Under the pieces are notes generated by a model. The model made no database searches and was not told the DNA's origin. It saw nothing but the letters and a program-made list of their open reading frames with translations. Below, piece after piece: positions 34,892 to 43,978 of a stretch of DNA of 64,000 nt. This stretch comes from Dehalobacter sp. DCM (GTDB taxonomy: Bacteria > Bacillota > Desulfitobacteriia > Desulfitobacteriales > Syntrophobotulaceae): assembly GCF_024972775.1 (NCBI RefSeq), contig NZ_CP092282.1:1240001-1304000 (forward strand). The letters run 5' to 3'. How positions within the stretch are numbered: position 1 is the first letter of the stretch; every line of letters begins with the position of its first letter. A program made the position numbers and the translations under genes.

Positions 34892-36928
34892 ATGTACACA
34901 TGTAAATATCCACATCTATTTTCCCAAATTAAGCTCGGGAATACCGTTTTCCGAAACCGATATTTTTCTGCCCCCATGGGCTATCCGTATGTATCTCCAA
35001 ATAATCATCCCCTTGAAGAGACTATTGCCTTCTATGAGCGCAAAGCAATTGGCGGAGCAGCGACAGTAACCATTGGTTCAGCTGTAACGGACAGTAAGAG
35101 AGGATGTAGCGGAGCGGGTAACCTTCACTTGGATGACCCTGGGGCGCTTCCTCCGATCTACCGACTGACATCAGCTATTAATCGCCATGGCGCAGTCCCA
35201 GCCATTGAGCTATGTCATAATGGGGCAAACTCTTATTACAGTGCAAAATGCGGTAATCAGATCTACGGCGTTGTCGACGGGTTAAATGCGCTTGGCCAAT
35301 TTGTCCCGGCAATGCCGGAGGAAATTATTGAGGAAACAATTGAGGGTTATGCCGACGCGGCAGCCTATGCCAAATTCTGCGGATTTGGCATGGTCATTAT
35401 CCATGCGGGGCACGGCTGGTTCCTTAATCAGTTTTTAGATCCTAAAGTTAACAATCGTAAGGACCAGTGGGGCGGCAGCCTGGAGAACCGCTGTCGTTTA
35501 CCGTTGGCTATTGCTGAAAGGATCAGGAAAAAATGCGGAAATGGTTTCCCGATTGATATCAGGATCAGTGGATCGATGTGTTACGACGGCGGATATGATA
35601 TCGATGAGGGTGTTGCCATCGCCAAACAGCTTGACGGAAAGGTCGATCTGATCCACGTTTCCGCCGGGAGCCACGAAGTCCCGGAAGTATTCACCGTAAC
35701 GCATCCCAGTATGTTTTTACCGGACGGCGTCAATGTCGTTTATGCAGCTGAGATTAAAAAGCATGTAAAAACGCATGTAGCAACGGTCGGTGCCCTAGGG
35801 GATCCTGAACTTATGGAAGAGATCATCGCCTCTGGTAAGGCGGATGTCGTTTTGACTGCGCGGGCTACGTTGGCTGATCCTGATTTGCCTAAAAAGGCAC
35901 GGGCGGGGAAAGCCGATGAAATCAGACCGTGCATGCGTTGTTTTCAGTGCTTTGCCAGTGTCGCCGCCAAACGCCAGGAAACATGTGCAGTTAATCCGGA
36001 AATTGGCTTTGAGCAGGAATGCCGCCACGAACTGCCGTCATCTGATCAAAAAACTGTTCTCGTCGTAGGCGGCGGAGTTAGCGGAATGCAAGCGGCATTA
36101 ACTGCTTCTGAGCGCGGGCACAGGGTTATCCTCTGCGAAAAAAGTGACCGATTGGGCGGCACACTTCGGTGTGAAGAGAAAGTCCCATTCAAGAAGCATC
36201 TTTCTGACTATCTTGATTATCAAGCCAGAATGATTTCGCGCAAGCCAATCGATATTCGGATGGGTACTGTGGTGACACCTGAGTTTGCCAAGGCCGTCGG
36301 TGCTGATGTTATCATCGCTGCACTCGGTGCCCGCCCGATGGTACCGAAGATACCGGGGATTGACAGCAAGAATGTGCTTGGAGCGGAAGAAGCCTATCTA
36401 AATCCGGAAAAGACGGGTGAGAAGGTTATAATTCTTGGTGGCGGTCTTGTGGGGGTTGAACTTGGCATCTTTCTAACCGGACTCGGGCGGAAAGTCACGG
36501 TTATTGAAATGATGGATGTGTTGACTTACGGCGATAATTTGATCCATGGCCTGGCTTTGAATAACGAGATTAAAACGTGCGGAATCCAAGTAGTTACAGC
36601 AACCAGAGCACTTGAAATCAACGATCAGGGTGTCATTGGCGAGTATGTCGGAAATGCTTATACGTTACCTCCGTCCAAGACAGCACAGTCTGGCGGGCTT
36701 CAATCAAACAGCTTCGGCCGAATTGTGAAGGCTGATTCAGTAGAAGGAAGCAGAAAGTTATATGAAGGTGATACTGTCATCTATGCGATTGGCCAACAAC
36801 CGCTTCAAGCTGAAGCCGCAGCTTTGTCTTTATGTGCTCCGGAGTTCTATCAAATAGGCGATTGCTTGACTCCAAAAAATATTCAGCACGCTACGAGCAT
36901 GGCATTCACCATTGCACGTGATATTTAA
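34892..36928 (+). CDS. NADH:flavin oxidoreductase / 2,4-dienoyl-CoA-reductase-like enzyme
   Basis: This 678-aa cytoplasmic flavoprotein has three parts. The first is an FMN-binding old-yellow-enzyme barrel (about 1-340, with GNTVFRNRYFSAPM, IIHAGHGWFLNQFLDP and NRKDQWGGSLENRCR). An Fe-S motif CMRCFQC...C follows (C-x2-C-x2-C-x11-C). The third is an FAD/NAD(P)H module with VLVVGGGVSGMQAA and VIILGGGLVGVELG. It reduces an activated C=C bond or acts as a demethylase in known relatives. The usual Cys spacing is C-x2-C-x3-C, so this cluster site is slightly different. ATG 34892 follows AAAAGGAGAC. Confidence 0.87.
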   Translation: MYTCKYPHLFSQIKLGNTVFRNRYFSAPMGYPYVSPNNHPLEETIAFYERKAIGGAATVTIGSAVTDSKRGCSGAGNLHLDDPGALPPIYRLTSAINRHGAVPAIELCHNGANSYYSAKCGNQIYGVVDGLNALGQFVPAMPEEIIEETIEGYADAAAYAKFCGFGMVIIHAGHGWFLNQFLDPKVNNRKDQWGGSLENRCRLPLAIAERIRKKCGNGFPIDIRISGSMCYDGGYDIDEGVAIAKQLDGKVDLIHVSAGSHEVPEVFTVTHPSMFLPDGVNVVYAAEIKKHVKTHVATVGALGDPELMEEIIASGKADVVLTARATLADPDLPKKARAGKADEIRPCMRCFQCFASVAAKRQETCAVNPEIGFEQECRHELPSSDQKTVLVVGGGVSGMQAALTASERGHRVILCEKSDRLGGTLRCEEKVPFKKHLSDYLDYQARMISRKPIDIRMGTVVTPEFAKAVGADVIIAALGARPMVPKIPGIDSKNVLGAEEAYLNPEKTGEKVIILGGGLVGVELGIFLTGLGRKVTVIEMMDVLTYGDNLIHGLALNNEIKTCGIQVVTATRALEINDQGVIGEYVGNAYTLPPSKTAQSGGLQSNSFGRIVKADSVEGSRKLYEGDTVIYAIGQQPLQAEAAALSLCAPEFYQIGDCLTPKNIQHATSMAFTIARDI

Positions 36929-37152
36929 AAAAGTTGGGATCGATTATCGTTTTTTCTTGACCATATTGAACCCTATTAGCTCAAAACAGTGTACAATCTA
37001 TAACAGGTGTATGCTGCTTTGGGCTAATCTTTTTTATAATTATGTATAGTTATTTTTTATAATAATGATTAAAAACTTAAATTTTACAGAGTCAAAATAA
37101 TTACTTATAGTATTTTGATGAATTGATATTTTAATAAAGGAGGGTTTATAGA

Positions 37153-38250
37153 ATGACTGCACCAGCTTTCGACCCGAGAGAGCTCGAGATCGTTCGCCGG
37201 GTTCCGGCATTGTTGGCGGGGAGGCCTGATTCCTTGATATATAATTTCCCGGTGACACCACGAGAAGCGTTTAACGGAGTCTATACGAAAGAACCAATAT
37301 GGCAAATAATTGGCAATGGTGTCGAAGGGAAACTATTTACTCCCGGAGTGAACCCGGATAATGTTGCCCGGGCGTTTGTCTTTGACGGAACATTTATTCC
37401 CGGCGTCAGTAATAAAACCGGCGGCAAGGATATGTTCGGAATTGAATGGGAGTATGTTCTTCAAGTCGGTGGATCGATGGTTCGTCCAGGAAAGCCCTTG
37501 TTGGAGGATGCTAACGAATGGGTTGACAAAGTCGTTTGGCCGGACATTGAGAGTTGGGATTGGGAAGGCTGTCAAAAAGCGAATGAACAGTACTTAAACA
37601 GCGATAATTTTATTACGTGTATGTTTTTGAATGGATGGTATGAGCGCCTGATCTCTTTCATGGAATTTGAAGGAGCCATTATCGCTGTCATTGATGAGGA
37701 TCAAAAGGACGCAGTTAAGGATTTTATGGAAAAGCTCAGTGACTTATATATCCGGATATTGGATAAATATATGGCATATTTCCCGAATATTGATTGTTTT
37801 TGCATGCATGATGACTGGGGTTCACAGAAGGACACCTTCTTCTCACCAGAAACGGCATCGGAAATGATTGTACCGTATATGAAGAAAGTGACGGATTTTC
37901 TCCATACCAAAGGCAAGTATTGCGAGCTACACAGCTGCGGTCAACTTTTAAAACAGGTTCCCAATATTATTGCCGCCGGCTGGGACTCCTGGAATCCGCA
38001 GGCAATGAACGATACCCACCAAATATATGAACTATATGGAGATAAACTACTTATTGGTGTGTTGCCGGAAAAATTTGATCCTTTATTGACCACGGAAGAG
38101 GATCAACGGGAGATGGCAAAAGCCTATGCCGATAAATTCTGCCGACCGGATAAACCCTCTCTATGGAATATGTATGGTTGGGAAATGCTTACGCCTGAAT
38201 TCAGTGAGGAGCTCTATAAACAGTCCAGGATCAATTACAACAGAAAATAG
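37153..38250 (+). CDS. UroD-fold corrinoid methyltransferase with His-x-Cys site
   Basis: This 365-aa protein belongs to the uroporphyrinogen-decarboxylase-fold methyltransferases (MtaA/CmuA/MtvB type), which move a methyl group to or from a corrinoid protein. It has CMHDDWGSQKDTFFSPETASEMI (about 218-240) and the zinc-type segment YCELHSCGQLL (about 257-267). It lies 30 bases before a corrinoid protein gene, so the two form an operon and probably a working pair. An AAAGGAGGG site precedes the ATG. Demethylation of a methoxy aromatic is the most likely role from context; methylamine-type substrates are not excluded. Confidence 0.8.
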   Translation: MTAPAFDPRELEIVRRVPALLAGRPDSLIYNFPVTPREAFNGVYTKEPIWQIIGNGVEGKLFTPGVNPDNVARAFVFDGTFIPGVSNKTGGKDMFGIEWEYVLQVGGSMVRPGKPLLEDANEWVDKVVWPDIESWDWEGCQKANEQYLNSDNFITCMFLNGWYERLISFMEFEGAIIAVIDEDQKDAVKDFMEKLSDLYIRILDKYMAYFPNIDCFCMHDDWGSQKDTFFSPETASEMIVPYMKKVTDFLHTKGKYCELHSCGQLLKQVPNIIAAGWDSWNPQAMNDTHQIYELYGDKLLIGVLPEKFDPLLTTEEDQREMAKAYADKFCRPDKPSLWNMYGWEMLTPEFSEELYKQSRINYNRK

Positions 38251-38280
38251 AAAAAGATTATTTTAAGGAGGACTCTCAAA

Positions 38281-38916
38281 ATGGCAAAAATTGATGACGT
38301 CAAAGCAATGGTAGAAGCAGGGAAAACGAAACTGGTAGCTGGTCTGGTACAGGAAGCACTGGACGAAGGCAGTGCAGCTAAAGACATTCTCCAAGGCATG
38401 GTCGATTCCATGGGTATCGTTGGTGACAAATTCTCCACCGGTGAAATCTTCGTTCCTGAAATGCTGATGGCTGCGAAAGCAATGGCTAAAGGTGTTGATG
38501 TCCTGAAACCGTTACTGGCTGGCGACAGCAGCAATTCACTGGGAACCTGCATCATCGGAACCGTTGCTGGTGACTTACACGATATCGGTAAAAACCTGGT
38601 TTCCATGATGATCGAAAGCGCCGGTTTCACCATGGTTGACCTCGGCGTAGACGTACCGGCTGGCAGATGGATCGAAGCCATCAATGAAAACCAACACGTA
38701 ACCTTAGTCGCTTGTTCTGGTCTTCTGACCACCACCATGCCGGCTTTGAAAGAAGCGGTGCAGACAATCAAAGGCAGCGGACTCACCGGTTTCAAAGTCA
38801 TCATCGGCGGCGCACCTGTTACCCAGGAATTTGCTAACGAAATCGGGGCTGACGGATTTGCTCCGGATGCTGGTAGTGCAGCAGTTAAAGCTGTGGAATT
38901 AGTCAAAGTATTATAA
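38281..38916 (+). CDS. Corrinoid (B12-binding) methyltransferase protein
   Basis: This 211-aa methyl carrier has a four-helix cap (about 10-85) and a Rossmann-like cobalamin domain with the B12 motif GDLHDIGKNL (about 99-108; His is the lower ligand), then DLGVDVP and a G-rich FKVIIGGAPV. It follows the UroD-type gene directly. It is clearly distinct from the other two corrinoid proteins in the window, which are nearly alike. Methyl-cobalamin formed here must be passed to tetrahydrofolate by an enzyme that is not obvious in the window. Confidence 0.9.
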   Translation: MAKIDDVKAMVEAGKTKLVAGLVQEALDEGSAAKDILQGMVDSMGIVGDKFSTGEIFVPEMLMAAKAMAKGVDVLKPLLAGDSSNSLGTCIIGTVAGDLHDIGKNLVSMMIESAGFTMVDLGVDVPAGRWIEAINENQHVTLVACSGLLTTTMPALKEAVQTIKGSGLTGFKVIIGGAPVTQEFANEIGADGFAPDAGSAAVKAVELVKVL

Positions 38917-39146
38917 TCATTGTAGTAAATGGCCGATGAAACCTACTGAAACGTAATGATGTTTCCCCTGGGCCTTCTTCCAATAATGAAAGCATTCAGG
39001 GTTTGATTATGATGAATTACGTAAGACACTGATAGTCAAGATAGTCTGATAATATGTGTTTTTACAATACGCCGCATATTTTATAAACGGAGTACACATT
39101 TTTATTCTCATGTTAGTACAGATTAAGATAAATAGTACACATAGAA

Positions 39147-39211
39147 AATAATTAGGACGCAGATTTGTCTTTTGATACCAGTCAGAAAGACAAAGTCGCG
39201 TCCAAATTATT
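39147..39211. terminator. Bidirectional terminator between convergent genes
   Basis: AATAATTAGGACGC and GCGTCCAAATTATT form the outer stem, with TGTCTTT/AAAGACA as the inner stem. A/T tracts on both sides suit both the corrinoid gene (+) and the UroD-type gene (-). The 301-base gap holds nothing else. Confidence 0.8.
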
Positions 39212-39217
39212 ATTGAA

Positions 39218-40204
39218 TCAAAAAAGGATTTTACTCATACGGTCTATCTCTGTGTTAATTGCTTCATAGACGCCTGGAAAATGGCTCTTTGGGCCTGCGT
39301 GGGTGATGCAAGGTATATAATTGAGCTTACCATTAGTCTGACAGGCGTTTTCCACTGCTTCGGCCACTATCTCCTTTGTCCAGCCAGGGGCATCCACATC
39401 GCCGCTTTGGATCCCGCCCATAAAGGAAATTTTACCGCCGTATTGTTTAATCAATTCCGGGATATTGTTGCTGTTCATAACCCCTTGGTAAATGTCGATT
39501 CCCATCTCGATCATCGCCGGCACCAGATTGGCCGCATAGGAATCGCTGTGATGGACGATCAGCTGAACCCCGTTGGCTTTATAGAAACCGTAGATTTTCT
39601 TGTAGCACGGCACAATAAATTCATTGAACATCTCCGGCGACAGGAAAGAATTGATACTGCTGCCCCAATCATCATGCTGGAAGAGGGCATCCGGATGCAG
39701 TCTGTCGATAACGGCCCGGGCAAAATCCAAATAAAATTCCGTGATACAGGCGAGGAGCTCATGCATGGCCTCAGGTTCTTCGTAAAAGGCCATCAGCGCG
39801 TTTTCCATGCCCATCAGATTATGGGTCATATCGAAAACACCTGGATAGACCATGGCAGTCAAAAACTCTTCATTGCGGTCGATGACCTTGGCATGTGCGA
39901 GCGCAGGGGCCCACGCCTCATCAGAGGTCGGGATGACGGGCTTCTTGACGTATTTTTGCCACTTCGTAATATCCTTAACGACAGTATGCTCCGCATCATG
40001 CACTGGAAAGGCTCCAATTTGTCCTATCGGATACTGCCAGGTCACACCCCAAGGGTCTTTTCCGGTATTCCCAGGAATGTACGGTATTCCCGCCATGGTA
40101 AAAGCGGCTTCCGGGATCATATTTAAAAATTCATGCTGCTTGACGAAACGATCGGGGTTTCCACCTTTAATGGTTTCTAACAGGTTTTGTCTTTTGGTTA
40201 ACAT
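39218..40204 (-). CDS. UroD-fold methyltransferase-like protein, His-His-Ser variant
   Basis: This 328-aa protein of the UroD fold has MLTKRQNLLETIKGGNPDRF at the start and FQHDDWGSSINSFLSPEMFNE (about 197-216). Where the paralogue at 37153 has the zinc motif HSCG, this one has IVHHSDSYAANLVP, so the Cys is missing and metal binding would differ. It ends with GGIQSGDVDAPGWTKEIV and CITHAGP, typical of the family. A strong AAGGAGG site precedes the ATG. It is transcribed alone towards the shared terminator. It could be the substrate-side methyltransferase. Confidence 0.78.
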   Translation of the reverse strand: MLTKRQNLLETIKGGNPDRFVKQHEFLNMIPEAAFTMAGIPYIPGNTGKDPWGVTWQYPIGQIGAFPVHDAEHTVVKDITKWQKYVKKPVIPTSDEAWAPALAHAKVIDRNEEFLTAMVYPGVFDMTHNLMGMENALMAFYEEPEAMHELLACITEFYLDFARAVIDRLHPDALFQHDDWGSSINSFLSPEMFNEFIVPCYKKIYGFYKANGVQLIVHHSDSYAANLVPAMIEMGIDIYQGVMNSNNIPELIKQYGGKISFMGGIQSGDVDAPGWTKEIVAEAVENACQTNGKLNYIPCITHAGPKSHFPGVYEAINTEIDRMSKILF

Positions 40205-40284
40205 TTAGTTTTGCCTCCTTATATCTGGGCGCAATAGCCAATCAGGAACACATTGATCGGAACCTATTTGATATATAGGGGAAA

Positions 40285-40314
40285 GGAGCAATAGGATTTC
40301 GAAACTCTTGCTCC
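40285..40314. other. Imperfect palindrome upstream of the UroD-type gene at 39218
   Basis: GGAGCAA and TTGCTCC are separated by 16 bases centred on TTTCGAAA. It lies 81 bases before the gene start on the minus strand. It could be an operator or leader hairpin. Confidence 0.4.
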
Positions 40315-40478
40315 AAAAAAACGAAAACGTATATTTCGTAGGATAAACTTGTTTGATTAGAGATTGTGATTAGTGATTATGTCAGTTATTAATGGATATA
40401 TCCCAGGCTTGGAAAAGCCCAGGATGATATCCTTCAGGGTTTGTTTGGCGGAATGTAAGGAATTAGCGTCATTTCTGA

Positions 40479-43064
40479 TCAGTGTTTGATCCAGTTCATG
40501 ATGCTGACACCGGTTCCTTTGACATACTCCCGGTTAAAGGCTTCGGGGTATTCTTTAGCCAGTGCGTCCAGATCAGCTTTCTCGATATTGACCAAATAAC
40601 CGCTGGTAACCTCACCAGGGCAGTTTTTGGAGGTGATGTTTGTTGGGCAGATCAGGTTATTGGCGCCGGAACGGTCAGATTCTCCGGCAACGATCGGGTC
40701 AAGGCGTGTGCCATGATCCTGATAAACAACGCCGGGCATAATCCGTTCGGTCACATACGCGCCGCCGAGGACCCAACCGCGATCCGTAATGATCTTAACG
40801 ACATCGCCGCTTTGGATTCCATGTTTAGCAGCATCGTTGGTGTTGAGCCAAACAGGTTCGTACTGGTAGCCGTCAGCTCCGGTCACTTTACAGGTCGGAA
40901 TTTCCCTGAGCCACGTCACATCATCGAGTTGAGCATGAACACGCCAGCGTGGATGGTTGGATACGATCAGATACGGGAATTTCTCGCTGCGCGGATGCTG
41001 CAGGCTTTCCTGATGGCTTTCGCCGAAAGGCACATAGCGCGGGTACGGCATGCGTTCGGTGTCATCCGGGAAAAAGCTGGCCAGGGATTCGGAATAGAAT
41101 TCCAGTTTACCGGTAGGCGTATTTAAGGGGTATTCTTCCGGACTCTTGCAGAAGTTTTCGAAGCCGGCGGGGACATCTTCCCAGTTTTCTTTGGTTGGCA
41201 CGGCATAATAGCCATTTTCCTTAAACTGTTCGAAGGTAATTTTTTCAGCTAAACCGGATGTATCAAACGCCTTCTTGATCCAGCCTTCAACATCGAGCCC
41301 ATGGGTGAATTTCTCATAGAGACCGAGGGCTTTGGCAACTTCGCCGACAGCTTCCCAGTCGCTCTTGGATTCCCCGATGGAATCGATACACTGTCCTTCG
41401 TAACAAGAGATACAGAAGTTGCCGTTGTCGTTGTCGGTGCACATATCCAGCTCTTCAAACTTCGTATTAATTGGCAGCAGGATATCCGCGAACAGACAGT
41501 CGTTTTCCATCCAGGGGTGCTGGGCAACTACGCACTCAATTTTTTCATTGCGCAGGGCTTCAATCATTGAGTTACCGCCGTTCCAACATGTGGTCCAGCA
41601 GGGCGTGTCTGTCCAGATCATATGGATCGGATTGGCGTCCAAAAGAGGATAACGGTATTCGATGAACTGGTCCTCACGGGGCCAGCCTGCGACCGGATAG
41701 GAGTGCCACAACAACGGATTATCTGAAGTGTAATCCCCAAGGATCGCTTTAGGGATCAGGGTCTTGGGAATAAAGGATGGTTCCTGTTTATTGACATAAC
41801 CGCGGTAACCTTCGCGAAGATAGGGTACAAACTCCGCAGCCGGTGCCGGCATTTGGTCGGGCAGTCCCATCAGGTTCCATTCCAGGAATTTCATCTGGTT
41901 GCGTCCGGGTTTGCCGAGTCCTTGCATTGCTAAGCAGGCAATTTCCAGACGGGCTGGTTCATGGGAGTAAGTAGACCGGACAAGTGAACCGCCGTTGCAG
42001 TGGGCGATGGTGGTCGCTTCCCGATGCCACTTCCGGGCCAAGGCTTTGATGATGCGGGCAGGAACGCCGCAAATGGGTTCAGCCCAGTCCGGGGTCTTCG
42101 GGTTGCCATCTTCTTCCCCAAGAACATACTTTTTGAAGACATCGAAACCAACGGTATGGTCTGCAATGTAATCCTGATCCCAGGCACCTTCATTAAGCCA
42201 AGTGTACATAATCGCCAGGTGCAAAGCGGAGTCGGTATTGGGCAATACCGGAATCCATTTATCGGCATGAACGGCGTTGCCGTAATTCACATCCGGGCAA
42301 ACGTAGATCTGCTTAACACCAAGTTCCGTCAGCCAGAAGCAGTAACGGCTGGCCTGCTGACCGCCCCAACCCCAGGGTGTCGTTTCCATATCACAGCCCC
42401 AGAAGAGGACCATGCCGCAGTTATTCGCCATATCCCAGAGCAGATTGCCGATGGAGCCCTGACCGAGGGGATCCTGTCCCCACATATGCTTTGCGCCCCA
42501 ATACCAGCCTTCCCAGCTGTCTGGATTGCGAACCTGCCAGGTAAAGCCGCCGGTGAGCTCCAGCAGATGAGTCTGGCAGCCGTGCGGGCCGTGGACCAGT
42601 TTGGTCTCACCATGGCCGTCGCCTTGGGCCAGGATAGAGAGCGGGCCGTAGGTTTCATTGACCCGTTTAATTTCGGAAGCAATCAGATTAGCGGCTTCCT
42701 CCCAGGAGATACGAACAAATTTGCTTTTGCCGCGGTTCTGGGTGTTTCTTTCCCCATTCGGATCCCAGTCCTCACGCCTGAGCGGGTAGGGGATCCGGTT
42801 CGGGGAATAGGTCCTTTTTTTATAGACAATGCTGAAAGGCGGAATCAGGGTTTTTAACGAAGCATTGTATTCCTTGCCGCGGGCCTTGATAGTCCACGGA
42901 CGAAGGGATTCGCGGTCGTAATGCTTGTCGATTTGGAGCGGCCGGATGCGGAGGATTTTGCCGTCCTTGACATCGACTTCGACGGTGTTGGAGTTTAAAC
43001 CAAATGCACCTAACCCTAACCCTTTATAATACGTTGTAACTTTGCTTTTATCATCGTAAGCCAA
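40479..43064 (-). CDS. Molybdopterin oxidoreductase, hydroxytransferase-like large subunit (third gene of operon)
   Basis: This 861-aa protein is of the DMSO-reductase superfamily, without an N-terminal Fe-S cluster or Tat signal, so it is cytoplasmic. It resembles the large subunit of pyrogallol-phloroglucinol hydroxytransferase: DPNGERNTQNRG, FVRISWEEA, then RNPDSWEGWYWGAKHMWGQ with the Asp-Ser-Trp (about 182-184) that holds molybdenum in that enzyme, and a His at about 151. It starts at TTG 43064 behind GAGGTG. It lies downstream of a complete large/small pair and has no Fe-S subunit of its own. Confidence 0.82.
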   Translation of the reverse strand: MAYDDKSKVTTYYKGLGLGAFGLNSNTVEVDVKDGKILRIRPLQIDKHYDRESLRPWTIKARGKEYNASLKTLIPPFSIVYKKRTYSPNRIPYPLRREDWDPNGERNTQNRGKSKFVRISWEEAANLIASEIKRVNETYGPLSILAQGDGHGETKLVHGPHGCQTHLLELTGGFTWQVRNPDSWEGWYWGAKHMWGQDPLGQGSIGNLLWDMANNCGMVLFWGCDMETTPWGWGGQQASRYCFWLTELGVKQIYVCPDVNYGNAVHADKWIPVLPNTDSALHLAIMYTWLNEGAWDQDYIADHTVGFDVFKKYVLGEEDGNPKTPDWAEPICGVPARIIKALARKWHREATTIAHCNGGSLVRSTYSHEPARLEIACLAMQGLGKPGRNQMKFLEWNLMGLPDQMPAPAAEFVPYLREGYRGYVNKQEPSFIPKTLIPKAILGDYTSDNPLLWHSYPVAGWPREDQFIEYRYPLLDANPIHMIWTDTPCWTTCWNGGNSMIEALRNEKIECVVAQHPWMENDCLFADILLPINTKFEELDMCTDNDNGNFCISCYEGQCIDSIGESKSDWEAVGEVAKALGLYEKFTHGLDVEGWIKKAFDTSGLAEKITFEQFKENGYYAVPTKENWEDVPAGFENFCKSPEEYPLNTPTGKLEFYSESLASFFPDDTERMPYPRYVPFGESHQESLQHPRSEKFPYLIVSNHPRWRVHAQLDDVTWLREIPTCKVTGADGYQYEPVWLNTNDAAKHGIQSGDVVKIITDRGWVLGGAYVTERIMPGVVYQDHGTRLDPIVAGESDRSGANNLICPTNITSKNCPGEVTSGYLVNIEKADLDALAKEYPEAFNREYVKGTGVSIMNWIKH

Positions 43065-43172
43065 GCAATTCACCTCTTTCTAATCGGGTAGCCACTATAG
43101 GTTAAATAGACGCAGTATTTATCGCTACGGATGACATCATATAAGACTTCAATACGTCCATTTCTGCCACTG

Positions 43173-43976
43173 TTATTTTTCTAACGGGAAATCGCCGAGG
43201 TTCAGGCTCTTCTCCAATCGGATATGATCTACGGAAACGCTTTTGTAACCGTCTGCCTCGATGGTTAGAGAGTAATTGCCTGCACTGAGCTTTTTAAACC
43301 AGAAATCACCAAAGTCGTCGGTTTTGACGCTCACTTCGCAGCCGTTTTCACCTTTGAGTGTAACGACGGCGTTTTCAATGATTTCATTGTCAGCACGGTC
43401 CCAGACATCGCCGCCGATGAAAAGTTTCGGCAGATTCAGATAATATACACGCGGTTTTTGGCCGAATTCCGGTGAGAGAACCTCCGCACTGGCGATTTCA
43501 GCGGCAAAGTCAGCTTCTTCACCGAAACGTAGCGCGCCGGTGGCACAGAAATCAGCACAGCGGGGGAGTTTGCCCTCATCAACCAGATGTGCGCAACCGG
43601 TGCACTTTTGAGCGACGTTTAATTCTTCGTTCCAATAGATGGTGTGGTAGGGGCAGGCATTGACAAGCTCTTTATTGCCTTCTGCTTTGACGGGATCGAT
43701 AATGACCAAACCGTCTTCGCGTTTGTAAACGGCGCCGTTGCCTGCTTCGATACAGGCGGGTTTATCACAGTGCATACAGGAGACAGGGCGGTATTCCAAT
43801 TTGACTTTTGGGACTTGGCCATGGACTGTTTCCTCAATTCGCATCCAAAAATGGCCGGTATCCGGCTGGGGTTTGGCATAAGGCATCCAATCGTTGTTCA
43901 CGTGCTCATCTTTACAGGCCAGTTGGCAGCCGTAGCAGCCATTGCATTTGGCCATGTCGATAACAAATACTTTCAT
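43173..43976 (-). CDS. Fe-S subunit of hydroxytransferase-like molybdoenzyme
   Basis: This 267-aa electron-transfer subunit has ferredoxin-type Cys motifs CNGCYGCQLACKDEH (about 11-25), CMHCDKPAC, CPYHTIYW and CTGCAHLV...CADFC, enough for three [4Fe-4S] clusters. The last 70 residues form a separate beta-domain (AVVTLKGENG, TDDFGDFWFKKLSAGNYSL) of the carboxypeptidase-regulatory/Cna-B type, as in the small subunit of pyrogallol hydroxytransferase. ATG 43976 follows AAGGAG inside the stop of the large subunit gene, so the two are coupled. It probably serves both large subunits of this operon. Confidence 0.87.
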   Translation of the reverse strand: MKVFVIDMAKCNGCYGCQLACKDEHVNNDWMPYAKPQPDTGHFWMRIEETVHGQVPKVKLEYRPVSCMHCDKPACIEAGNGAVYKREDGLVIIDPVKAEGNKELVNACPYHTIYWNEELNVAQKCTGCAHLVDEGKLPRCADFCATGALRFGEEADFAAEIASAEVLSPEFGQKPRVYYLNLPKLFIGGDVWDRADNEIIENAVVTLKGENGCEVSVKTDDFGDFWFKKLSAGNYSLTIEADGYKSVSVDHIRLEKSLNLGDFPLEK

Positions 43977-43978
43977 GA

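Noticed and set aside
39281-40126. 281-codon open frame on the plus strand
   Set aside because: It is antisense to the UroD-type gene at 39218, whose motifs and ribosome site are clear.
42000-42857. 285-codon open frame on the plus strand
   Set aside because: It lies fully inside the molybdoenzyme gene on the other strand, has no family motif or ribosome site, and is explained by that gene's codon usage.
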